Positions 23,038-34,000 of a stretch of DNA of 64,000 nucleotides are shown piece after piece; position 1 is the first letter of the stretch, and every line of letters starts with the position of its first letter. The stretch comes from Metaphire vulgaris (lineage: Eukaryota; Annelida; Clitellata; Crassiclitellata; Megascolecidae): NCBI GenBank assembly GCA_018105865.1, contig JACLAT010000129.1, forward strand, positions 1-64,000. Reading direction: 5' to 3'. A program made the translations under genes and the position numbers. A model generated the notes under the pieces. The model did no database searches. It was given only the letters and a program-made list of their open reading frames with translations, and was not told the origin of the DNA.

Positions 23038-23239
23038 CAGGGGTGTAAACCTGGTGTTAACATTGGGGGGATATAATAATTTGTTAAAAGTTGACCACCA
23101 GAAATATAAAAATCCTTCCATTTTGGGGGCAATATTGCACATTATGGTGGAGACTTTAAATTGCCCATGAAATGCGTTAATATTAACAAAGTAGCCAATG
23201 CATTATCTGGTCTGGGACTATTTTGCATGTATGTACATT

Positions 23240-23743
23240 AGGTCAGTTTCTGTGGTCTGAGTTTCCATGCGGTGACCAGTGCTCTCATGGTTTGTTTAGT
23301 GGGGTGGTTTCCCGTGTCCTTCCCCACACTGTTTAGGCCACAGCTGGGTGCCAATCCTCACCCGTTCGTTTCACTGCAGTGCTCTACTCAACCAGTGGTT
23401 GAGTATCCCATTACAGCTACTTACGTCTCCCACCACTAGAAGGTGGGTGAGGTGGACTTTATGCACTATCTGCCACCATGAGCCCAACACTTCAGTCTGG
23501 CGACTGTCGAGAGGGACATCCTGTCGTTTTAGACCGGTCCACTGAGGTATATAGAGCTATACAACATTCATCCGTCAACCTCAGCTTCCCGGAATTCAGA
23601 TAGCACACTTTTGGGATTGCAAATGAACTTCATTCAATTGACCAGAGCAGCAAGAGACAGACAGAAGTGGAAGGAACTCATTCAGACCCATCGTCCAACC
23701 CAATAGGGAAAGACGGAAGGAAAGAAAGAAGAAGATGTACATT
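23240..23743 (+). mobile_element. LINE 3' end with GAA-rich tail
   Basis: Near the 3' end the translation 'FIQLTRAARDRQKWKELIQT' resembles the 'ARDR..W...V' ending of many LINE ORFs. It is followed by 'aaggaaagaaagaagaagatg', a tail. Only the last 150 bases are convincing; the 5' boundary is a guess. Confidence 0.5.
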
Positions 23744-24152
23744 AGGGACTGTCCATTAATTAAGTCAACAATTTTGGGGCAATTTTTGACCCCCTTTTCT
23801 TTTGTCAACAACTGTCAACTTTCAGTTACCCCCTATAATTATGTCAAAAACTTTTGGAATCCCCCCCCAGATCAATGAAAGTTGCCAACAACTAGGTTAT
23901 TATTTTTGCGGTGATGACCATTTTTTCCCTCTTTTGCTCGTCGAGTGTCAAAATGTGGTGGTGATGACCTTTTAGCCATACTTTTTCCATTGTAATAAGT
24001 AGTATTCCACGAAATTTCCTATTTTTTGATTATTTGTATAAAGTGAAATTGTTGACATCAACTTCTCTTGACCCCTCTCCCCTGTCAACAACTGTCAAAC
24101 TTTTTCAGACCCCTCCCCCCTAAATTGTTGATGTAATTAATGGACAGCCCCT
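23744..24152. mobile_element. MITE with AGGG(A/G)CTGTCCATTAATTA ends
   Basis: 'agggactgtccattaattaa' and 'ttaatggacagcccct' are inverted for about 30 bp. It is the uninterrupted relative of 4057-4926 and shows that family's empty site for the CAGTGGCGGCTC MITE. No target duplication was fixed. Confidence 0.75.
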
Positions 24153-24479
24153 TATCTAATATACACAACATCTTTATTTATATCAACATTGACAAAATGC
24201 AAGGTCAAACAATACAAATATCCAAACAATACAAATATCAAGTTACTGTATAAATCAAATTTAATAAAATATTAGAAATTACAGTTATTTTTCCATTAAC
24301 GTCCTGCAAATAATCGTTTTATCATAAAGTTTTTATCAGTCAAAGAATTGTGTATATTAATATACATTCTATTAATCAAGCACATACCTAAGGGCAAAAA
24401 GACACTGGAAATTAAAGTTATTTTTACATTTGCGTCCTGAATATAATTGAAATGAATAATGTAGTGTGTAGTATTACTT

Positions 24480-25145
24480 CATTCATGGATGCACTCAAAT
24501 CGTCTTTTACTTAATCCAGCTAAAACTCAGCTCATCTGGTTTGGTACTCGAGGTCAGCTCTTAAAAATTGATCATATGTCTGTGCAGGCTGCCTTCCCCG
24601 GCCTCTCTTTCTCCTCTTCTGTCCGTGATCTTGGTATAATTCTTGACTCTGAGTTAACCTTTATGGATCATATTAACTCACTTTGTCGCAGTTGCTTCTA
24701 TCATCTCCGCCAGCTTAGAGTGATTCGACGTACACTAGACATGCCATCTGCTTCTACTTTGATTCATGCATTTATTTGCTCAAGGCTTGACTACTGTGGT
24801 TCACTTTTTGCTGGTCTTCCATCGGTGCGACTTGATAAACTCCAGATGGTTCTTCGTTCAGCAGCCAGGGTGATTGCTGGTGTCACAAGACGTGATCACA
24901 TTAGTGATTATATGACGTCTATTTTACACTGGCTGCCTTATCCTGCTCGAGTTGAGTTTCGTATGTTGAGAGCAGTTGCACTTTCTCTTTATGGTGCCAC
25001 TCCATCTTACCTTTCAGAGCTACTCCATCCCCTTAGCTCTATCCCTGGTCAGCCATGTCTTCGGTCCACAACCAATGGTCTTCTCAGTGTGCCCCAAGCA
25101 CGAACTTCCATGTTCCTGAAGCGAGGTTTTGAATCAGTTGGCCCT
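24480..25145 (+). mobile_element. CR1/L2-group LINE A, 5' part of C-terminal half
   Basis: An open frame reads LLLNPAKTQLIWFGT, VRDLGIILDSELTF, ICSRLDYCGSLFAGLP, SAARVIAGVTRRDHIS, which is the reverse-transcriptase thumb/connection region. It is interrupted after 'FLKRGFESVGP' by LINE B and resumes at 26401 as LWNALDASMRGLATP. It is truncated upstream of the palm. Confidence 0.85.
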
Positions 25146-26400
25146 ATTGTCGAGGCTGTGGCCAGCGGAAACCTTGCACTGCTCGCTCTCCTGGACCTCT
25201 CTGCGGCCTTCGACACCGTCGACCACCATATCCTAAGTCGACGTCTCGAGCTCTCATATGGGATCGGTGGCCCGGCGCTGGCCTGGTTGCAAGACTATCT
25301 CAGAGACAGATCACAGACGGTCTCCTGGGATGGCTCCCTGTCGGCCTCTCGTCCCGTCCATTGCGGTGTGCCACAAGGGTCGGTCCTAGGGCCGTTGTTA
25401 TTCGTCCTTTACGCGGCCGATGTCGGGCGTGTCATCGACTCGCTCGGCCTGTCCTCCCACGCATACGCCGACGATGTGCAGGTATACGCCGCTTGCCCCC
25501 AGGCGAGACCGGCGAGCTGCGAACTCGGGTCCAGGACTGTGTGCTCAAGGTGGCGGAATGGATGGCATCGAACCGTCTTGCCCTCAACCCTGACAAGACG
25601 GAGCTGCTGTGGCTGAGCACTCCGAGGAGGGGCCACCTTATCGACCCAACACCGTTCGAGATAGGCGGCAAAGAAGTGGCTCCATCCAACGAGCTTCGCC
25701 TCCTGGGGTGCTCATCGACTCGCTGACCCTCGTCAGGCACCTCAGCGCCGTGACCCGCTCCTGCTTCTTCCAACTCCGGCAAATCCGGGAAGTTCGTCGT
25801 TATATAACAATACCGGCCGCTATTCATCTTGTCCGAGCTCTGGTACTCTCAAGAATGGATTATAGCAACAGTCTCCTTCTCGGACTACCTGGGAACCAGC
25901 TCAGTAGACTTCAGGCAGTCATCAATGCCTCGGCTCGGATTATTTTTCGGCTTGAGGTGGCACGACCATGTTACACCTGTGCTAAGGACAAGCTCCATTG
26001 GCTTCGGGTCCCGGGGCGTATAGTTTACAAGCGGTGTTGGTTAACTTTTCGTGCTCTTCGGGACCCAGCCTGTCCCGATTATTTGGCATGCCTAGTACGA
26101 CGACAAGCGGCGACTGGGTGCGTCTCCAGCTGAGATCTAGCAGCCGCCACCGGCTGTACGTTCCTCCTCCGGCCAGGACTCGAAGTTTGGCGGCGTTCTA
26201 TGACTCGCGGTAACCCACGTCTGTGGAACGCGCGCCCCTGATGCGCTGGCCGGGATTACTTCACCTGAAACGTTTGCTAAAGAGCTGAAAACGCATTTGT
26301 TCACCATATCGTACAGTTGACTGTTGACTGTACAGCGCTTTTGGTTTTGGCCGATGGCCATGTTACGGCGCTTCACAAATCGTCGAATAATAATAATAAT
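25146..26400 (+). mobile_element. CR1/L2-group LINE B nested in LINE A
   Basis: It encodes reverse-transcriptase palm motifs [30 protein letters not shown] and catalytic YADD (AYADDVQVY). After frameshifts near 25500 and 25720 it continues as RLALNPDKTELLWLST and LVLSRMDYSNSLLLGLP, and ends with (AAT)n at 26386-26406. The 5' end is truncated in the palm. A continuous 375-residue frame (24489-25616) fuses LINE A thumb to LINE B palm and is an artefact of the in-frame junction. Confidence 0.85.
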
Positions 26401-26590
26401 AATAATATCCTTTGGAATGCTCTTGACGCCAGTATGCGTGGCTTAGCAACTCCTAATTCTATGGCCCTTTTTTTGAAACGACTTAAAACTTATCTCTTTG
26501 TTAATATACAGTAATTTTATGTGGAAGCGCTTCTGAGTGATCTTTCAGAAGAGGCGCTATACAAATATTTTGTTACATTGTTACATTACA
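26401..26590 (+). mobile_element. LINE A, 3' part after the nested insertion
   Basis: 'LWNALDASMRGLATP' and 'FLKRLKTYLFVNIQ' then stop complete the C-terminus begun at 24480. The 3' end is 'gcgctatacaaatattttgtt' plus 'acattgttacatt'. Only 2-3 bp (AT/TAT) are shared at the junctions, so no normal target duplication is visible. Confidence 0.8.
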
Positions 26591-26866
26591 TATTCATTAG
26601 TAGTGTTAATTATAACAGTTCATCAAATAATTGTTTTAGCTCTATGGCACCGAAATGAGCAAATGCAGTCGGTTTCAACGCCGTAACATACAGTAAACAA
26701 ACATTTGGATGCTTGCATTGGCATAATCTTGGCATCAACATCATAGGGGGATAGAATTTTTTACCATAAGCACAAAACATTGGGGGATAATTGATACTCT
26801 ATCACCCTCTTACTAGTTATTGGGGGACCATCCCCCGCCCCCATGGTTTACACCCCTGAGTATACT

Positions 26867-27059
26867 GCTATTTCAAAATTCCAATTGACTTTTGTTGTTT
26901 CTGAATTGTAATTCATCATTTACTTTACTGTGACTTTTCTATAAATGTTTACAAGTTCTCAAATATAGAAATTTTGCATTTATCATGAATTCTGCTATCT
27001 ACTAAGCTATGCAAGTTCCATGTCTGAGTGAAGCATTTTTTGGCCAATTACGTCAAAAT
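26867..27059. other. No gene seen
   Basis: A/T-rich spacer between the hAT element and the 5S-derived SINE. Confidence 0.4.
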
Positions 27060-27390
27060 TGGTAAAGGTAAAGGTAGTCCTGTACTCGAACGAGTGTAGG
27101 GTTTCCAGTGCTGATCATCTCCGCTCCAATATTGGGCAAGCAGTGATGCAGGTGGTTTATGCCATTAATCTAGAGTAGGTTGCCATTACTTTCTCTAGAC
27201 CTGTGTTTTACCTTTGCAGCTTAGCGCTGCTACCAATTTATCGACGCCTAAGCGATGAACGGCTTGGTTGGCCGCCGGCGCCACGATTAGATCCTGGGAT
27301 GGTCACCATTCCAAGTACTAACCGCCCTCAATGTTGCTTAACTTTGGTGTTCTGATGAAAACCGGTCGCACAGCGCCAAATAGGCCTGGT
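27060..27390 (-). mobile_element. 5S rRNA-derived SINE
   Basis: On the minus strand the head reads 'ccaaagttaagcaacattga' (27331-27350) and 'ggttagtacttggaatggtg' (about 27302-27322), closely matching the A-box and C-box region of 5S rRNA. It is preceded by 'catcagaacacc'. The 3' tail is (TACCTT)n, read as 'ggtaaaggtaaagg' on the plus strand. A 15-bp near-perfect duplication CAATT(A/T)CGTCAAAAT flanks it (27045-27059 and 27391-27405). It is a SINE3-like element, not a functional 5S gene. Confidence 0.85.
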
Positions 27391-27567
27391 CAATTTCGTC
27401 AAAATAAAGTAAAAATTGTGGAAATTTTGCTAGCACTGCCTGAAAGCTTGGCTTAGTGCACCAGCTTATTTACGAGCACTTGGTCTGAGTAAAATCCATT
27501 GTCTGTAATCTGTAGTCCATGATGGTCAAGGTTGTAGATACAAATTGGCAGTCACAGAAAAGTATTT

Positions 27568-27665
27568 ATCAATCAATCAATTAATCAAAAACTTCTATGA
27601 ATCCACTATCATAATGCTCAGGGCTTCAGCACCAAATCCAATTTGAATATGAGCCAGGTTAAGCT
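27568..27665 (-). mobile_element. LINE 3'-end fragment, GATT-tail family
   Basis: 'atcaatcaatcaattaatc' is followed by 'aacttctatgaatccacta' and 'caccaaatccaatttgaat', a diverged copy of the tail at 50373-50470. Confidence 0.7.
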
Positions 27666-28006
27666 GGAAAGGTCAGTCATATCAAAGTCTCAATAGCAAA
27701 GAGCTCTTAATGACGTAATAGTTATAATTAATTTTAAGTAATCTGGCGTTTAATTAGTAGTATTCACTACATACCACTGCAGCTCCGATTATTTTGTATT
27801 CGTGGTATTTAGATAATAAAACATCAACTGGTTCAAGGTTTGTAAGTTACATGCTGAGGTGTTGGATTTTTACAATCACCAAAAATCCTATGAATGAATT
27901 TAGATTATGCCCCGAACTATCCAGCTTTGCGATAACCTGTTCAAAATATAACAGCAATTTGCATGTGTTCTTGCTGTTATGTGCATTTTAGAATTCAATT
28001 TGGAAA

Positions 28007-28085
28007 ATGGCAGAAGGCCGCAAATTAACAGAAGAAGACCATGCAATAGATTCTCTTGAAACAATGAAAATTGATATTACTCAAG
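28007..28085 (+). CDS. First coding exon of the F-box/CARD gene
   Basis: The ATG follows an acceptor-like 'gtgcattttag' (ending 27991) and opens [20 protein letters not shown], then KIDITQ, ending in phase 1 before the donor GTCAGA. The segment is charged and helical with no known domain. It joins in phase to 35254. Confidence is limited because the exon is only 79 bases. Confidence 0.5.
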
Positions 28086-31000
28086 GTCAGATACAGTAAC
28101 TAACAATTTATAGTGAATCTTATTAGGCAGTCAAGCGATTGAGCACCATTGTGCTGCCAGTTGTAACCTGTTTTTGCATTAATAATATTGACAAGGTTTA
28201 AAGTGGTTTAGGAGGGTGTGAGAGCCACTAGGCTCTCAGAGCAACCAGTAAATGATTTAAAATGGTTCAAATCATTTACTGGTTGCTGTTAAGTCTATCA
28301 CTCCTAACTTATCCTAACTGGTCTAAACATATGTCATTCGATATTCGGCATTCGATACCGTTGATCATGACATCCTGATCAGCCGCCTCTACACCACTTT
28401 CGGGATCAGTGGCGCAGCTCTCGATTGGATCCGGAATTATCTGTCAGATCGTAGCCAGTCGGTCACTTGGATGGGACATATGTCTGCATCACGACGGGTG
28501 AGTTGTGGGGTACCTCAAGGGTCAGTCCTGGGGCCGCTTTTGTTTATTCTTTATGTGGCTGATATCTGTCGTGTCATTGAAGGGTGTGGGACTTCCCCTT
28601 ATGCCTATGCTGACGACGTGCAGATGTTCACCTCCTGTCTCCCAACCGATACAGATGAGGCCACTCACCGCATCTCTACCTGTATCTCTCTGGTGCGACG
28701 GTGGGCTGATGTTAATCGGTTGGCGCTTAATCCAAGCAAAACAGAACTACTTTGGTTTAGTAGTCCGCGCGGAAAGCATCTCGTAACTTGGGAATCTACC
28801 TTGATAGTGCGGCGACCCTGAAGCTTCATGTATCCAAGACTGTCGCCAGCTGTTTCTCTTCACTTCGTTTGATTAGGAGTCTGCGTCGGTCTGTCTCTCA
28901 AGCCGTCCTTAAGACGTTGGTTGTTGCTCTGGTACTGACTAGGCTCGACTATGGCAATGCAGTTCTTGCGGGGTCACCTGCCTATTCTTTCGACCGGTTG
29001 CAGTCTGTTTTGAACTGTGCCGCTCGTCTTATCTATCGTTCGGCCCGATGTGATCATGTCACCCGCTTCTTGTTGATCTTCATTGGCTGTCAGTGCCTGA
29101 GCGCATCATGTTCAAGTTATCAACTCTTGTATATCGCTGCCTTCACGGGATGGGTCCGAATTATCTTGCATCCGAGTTTCGTAGTGTTTCTGACCTCGCG
29201 GGCCGCAGACGACTTAGATCGTCCGCGACTTCGGTGCTTATGGTTCCAAGAACGCGTCTTGTCACCGTCGGAGATCGTGCCTTCCCAGTGGCTGCTGCGC
29301 GTACTTGGAACTCGCTTCCTGCTGACATACGGGAGTCATCGTCGCTAGATATTTTCAGGAATCGACTGAAGTCTTGGCTTTTTAAGACTAGCTACTTAGT
29401 TTAATTTTGTTTAAAGTGTTCGCGCAGTCTTTTAGACAAGTTACCACTATAATCTTGACGTTCTCTTACTTCTTACTTACTTACTCATTCCTCGTGAGTC
29501 GGTTTGGGTGGATGATGTGGAAATAGTCCCCAAAACTGAAATGCGACTCCTGGGAGTGCTGATCGACGAGACTCTCTTGTTCTCGGGTCACATTGCGAAT
29601 GTCTCCAGGCTTGGATTCTTTCATTTGAGAAGGATAAAAGCTATCCACCGATATCTCCCCATATCAGATACAATCAATCTGGTCCGTGCGCTGGTATTGT
29701 CGTGCATTGATTATTGCAATAGCGTCTTGCTGGGACTGCCTATGCTGAGACTCAATTGCCTTCAATCGGTGATCAATGTTGCGGTGCGACTGATATTTGG
29801 TCTGAAGTGGAATGCTCATGTGTCGCAGCCACTGAAAGACCAACTTCATTGGCTTAAGATTCCTGAGCAGATTGTTCTGAAACGGTGCTGGCTCACGTTT
29901 CGGACTCTGTACGACCCGCACTGCCCCACCTATCTACGTGACCTGATACAACCTGCTCCATCAGTGCAACGGCGCTCACAGCTCCGGTCGAGGATTCGCA
30001 ATCCGCTGCTGGTCCCTCCTCCGGCAAAGGCTATAGTCTTCGGGGACAGATCCTTTCGGAGAGGCAATCCAGTGCTGTGGAACACCTTACCGAAGGAGGT
30101 CACTATGGAGACCACGTCCGGAGCGTTCCTAAAGAGTATTAAGACGCATCTGTTTAAAGTTTCTTTTTGTTGTTAGGTGCCTTTGACTTTAGCCTTAGTT
30201 ATGCCTACGGCGCCGAATAAATTGTCCAGTATAAATAAATAAATAAAATATGTCATTGTTGTAGTTTGTTGATTGTAGATATGCAAGTTAATTCTTTGAC
30301 CAGATACAATGAAGGACTAGACGAGCAGCGGCATTTGCACTTTCTGCAGAATTGCGAGCGTAGACTTTGGTAGCCCAGCAAGTACTGAGTTACAGTAGTC
30401 AATTCTAGACAGTACTGTCGCAGAGACCAGTTGTAAGGCAACTTGTCTACCCGCTATCCTGCAGATCTGGCGAATGCAGCACAGGTGGTGATAACAACTC
30501 TTAGCCAGTTGTCCGACATGTTGTTTCATTGTCAATTCATCATCGAGGATTACCCCTAGATTTCTGATTGCTTTGGAGGGATGTACAGTGGTGCCCTGAA
30601 TCTCAATGTTGCAATCGGTTTTAGCCAGTTTGAGCATGTTGGCATGTGAACCAAACCATGCAAGCTCACTTTTTGAGGTGTTGAGTTGCAGTCTTCTCGA
30701 GGAGCACCAGTCTTGAACATCCATGATGCATTGCCGGAGTCGACTGAGAGCAGAGCCCACACGCCACTGATTACAGTGGCTGCATATATCTGCTTGTTGT
30801 CTGCATATATGTGATGGCTCAGCTGGTAACGTTGAGGGATGAATTCCTTCCATCATTCTCTATTGGGTTGGACGATGGGTCTGAATAAGTTCCTTCCTTA
30901 TTCTTTGTCTTCTGCTGACTCCTGCAATTCCTCTTAACCACTGTTCATTTCTGCAGTCATTAATCTTCTTTCATCTTTCTTCTTTATGGTCCAGCATTCT

Positions 31001-34000
31001 GATCCATATAATAGTATTGGTTTGATCAGTGTATCATGCAGCTTTAGTTTTGTTTTCAGTGATATTTGTTTGTCTTTCCATATCTTCTGAAGTTTTCCAA
31101 ATGCTGCACTTGCTAGTCCAATTCTCCTTATTATGTCTTCTTCGCATAGTCCATCTTCTGTCACTACTGATCCTAGGTATACGAATTTTGGTACTTGTTC
31201 TATTATTTCCTCCTTTAGTTGTAGATTAACTTTCCCTTTCTTGTTCCCCGTGACCATTGCTTTAGTTTTCTGTATATTTATTTTTAGCCCCACTTCTTCT
31301 CCGGCCTTGCTTATTTCATTGGTTAATGTAGGCCAGTATGCATTACATTACATTCTGAGGCCTGCTTGTTCCTCTGTCAATATTTCTTCTGTGTAATGTT
31401 TGACTCTTTGTTGCAGCGCTTTTGTATATATTTTCTCTGGTATACAGACCAGACTTATTCCTCTATATTTATTGCAGTTTGTTTTATCACTTTTTATGTA
31501 TTGCTACTATTCCTACAATCCTCTGGTGATTTTTCCTCATCGAATATTTTATTGCTTGAGCTGTGGAATATTTTCACTGCAAGTTCTTCTCATTTTCACT
31601 ATCTTTTCTTGGCACTTTTTCTGATACCAATAGGAGTGTGATTCCTCTTCACATGTAGGCAACTTTCACTACCTTGGAAGCATGCTGACCAACAATGGGG
31701 AAATCAAGATAGGGGTGAACAGCAAGATAGGAAAGGCAGCCGCAGTATTTAGACAATTACAGAAAATTTGGCACGCCAAGAATATCAAAGACAAAATTAC
31801 AGTGGAGCTATACAAGAGCATAATCATGTCAACAGTTATGTATGCCAGCAAAACATGGAAGATGACGGTAAAGATAGAGCAAAAACTAAACATATTCCAT
31901 CAACGATGCCTAAAGAAAATATTGAGAATAATGTATCGATAGCATGTCCCAAATGAAGCGATACTTCAAACAGTGTAATATTGAGAGACTAACAGATATA
32001 ATTATGAAATGTCGGATTAGACTTTTAGGGCACGTTCTACGTCTTCCAAATCAAAGACACCCAAAAATTGCACTGCAGTGGATACCACCTGGTGGAAAAA
32101 TGAAACAAGGAAGGCCAAAAAACACTTGGAGGCACGCTATTCACAATGACCTGGCCACAGCAGATGTATCCTGGGATCAGATAGAAGAAATCACAGCCAT
32201 TAGATATGACTAGAAAGATGTTGCTGTCCGATGTACTTGCTACGAATGGAGATGATGATGATGAAGTTTTTCTCCTACTTCTGACATTTCAGTTGTTATC
32301 ACATCTGTTCCTGGAAATTTTCTTGAACCTTTTAAACTTTTCTGGCTTCTTTTATTTCTTCTGTGAAGATCTGCTATTTCTTCTCCATTATTTTTTGTTC
32401 TGTTCCCTTCTTTATGTTGTTGTCTTCATTGTTGTTGTCTTCATTGTTGTTGTCTTCATTGTTGTTGTCTTCATTGTTGTTGTCTGTTGTGTTTTATAAT
32501 TCTTCAAAATATTCTTCCCATCTTTTCATTGTGTCTTTTTGTTTTCTAATATTTGCCATTCTTGTCTGTTATTGTGTTTGTTTTCAATTGGTATTGTCTA
32601 CATGATTCTTTGATCGTTTGGTAAAATTTCCTTGTATGATTATATAAGCTTGACTGTTCTATTTCTGCACATTTTTCTGTTCATATTGTGTTTCTTTTTC
32701 TTTGCTTTGAAAAAGGTGTTGCTTTTTGCTAAGTCATATGCTGGGCAGTCTAAAATATTTGTAAATGATGTACTATTTATTATTATTCACTAATCATCAT
32801 CATTAACATCAGGAACGTGTAGTCGAGTTGGCCTTTACAACTGTTTACCATGCGAATCTATCCTGTGCCAGCTGTAGAACTTCTGGCACCATTAGCCCAC
32901 AGTCTTCATGGACTTGGTCCAACCAATTTTGGGGGCTCTTCCTTGAGGTCTTTCCATCCTTCTGTAGGCGGTGTGCTGTCATGAGTGAGGATGGCGAGAC
33001 ATAGTGCAGCCATGGCTGGAACATCTCGTGACAATCTGGCTATGTGTCCAAAAAGGCAGAGGCGTCGCTGGCGTATAGTGGTTCCTGGCCGGTTTGAGCA
33101 TATATTTCTGCATTGGTGATGTGATCTGACCATCAAACCCCTAGAATCCTTTGTAGGGCGTTTGCTTGGAACGTTTCTAGTCTTTTCCAGTCTTGTTTTG
33201 TGAGTGTCCATGTTTCGCTGCCCTAAAGGAGGGTTGAGATGATTAGGCTTGCATACAACCTTATTTTGGATTTTAAACTCAGATTGCGCTCTTTCCAGAT
33301 GTTATTCAGTCGCTGCATGGTGGACGATGCGACGCCAATGTGGCGGATGGATTCTTTTTTGAGTTGGCTGAACTACATACATTTGAGCCTAGGTAGGAAA
33401 AGCTCTCTACTGATTCGACGGTTTCATTTCCAATAAGGATGGGTGTGCAGGCGGCTCCTTATCCAAGGTTCTGTACTTTGGTTTTTGACAAGGAGACGTG
33501 TAGTCCTAATTTGGATGTTTCCCTGTTCAGGCGGTGTGAGGTTGCCGGTGTTCTTTCATTGCTGCCTGGGAAGAGTACGGCGTCATCTGCATAGTTGAGG
33601 TCTGCAGATAAACTTAACTTAGCATGATTTAAAGTGGCTTAGAAGGCATTACTGCCTGTGTGAAAGCCACTAGGGACACTTACAGGGTTTGAACCCGCTC
33701 CGTTCGCCTGATGCTCCAGCACGTAACCCACTCTGCCATCAGGTATGATTCTATTCTGATACCTGGCATATTTGTGATAGTCCACTCCATTATGAGGTCC
33801 AGCGCACGGCAGAAAAGAGATAAAGCCATGATGCATCCTTGCTTGACTCCTGATGTCTATTGAAAATTTGGAGAGAGCTGGTCCACAACACGAATTCTAT
33901 TTATTGTGTCACTCCTTTATTAAAATTATTAGTTTGGAGTGTAACCCTATATGCCTAAGAAATCTTGGCTCTTCAGAAAAAGGACATACAAGAGCTGGAA

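Larger units (their letters stand above)
23038..26858. mobile_element. hAT-like element (CAGGGGTGTAAACC ends) hosting several insertions
   Basis: The left end CAGGGGTGTAAACCTGG and right end 'ccatggtttacacccctg' are inverted. Flanking 8-mers AGTATGCT (23030-23037) and AGTATACT (26859-26866) match at 7 of 8. The interior 'attgggggata' resembles the intact relative at 51492-51886. The 3.8-kb length comes from nested LINEs and a MITE listed separately. Confidence 0.75.

Noticed and set aside
22724..23170. 148-residue hypothetical protein
   Set aside because: No domain, no splice context, and it crosses the boundary of a hAT-like element at 23038; a frame of similar length overlaps on the other strand.
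24489..25616. 375-residue open frame
   Set aside because: It joins LINE A thumb to LINE B palm across a nested insertion; the domain order is impossible for one reverse transcriptase.
27290..27390. Functional 5S rRNA gene
   Set aside because: Only the promoter-containing part resembles 5S; it has a SINE tail and target duplications.
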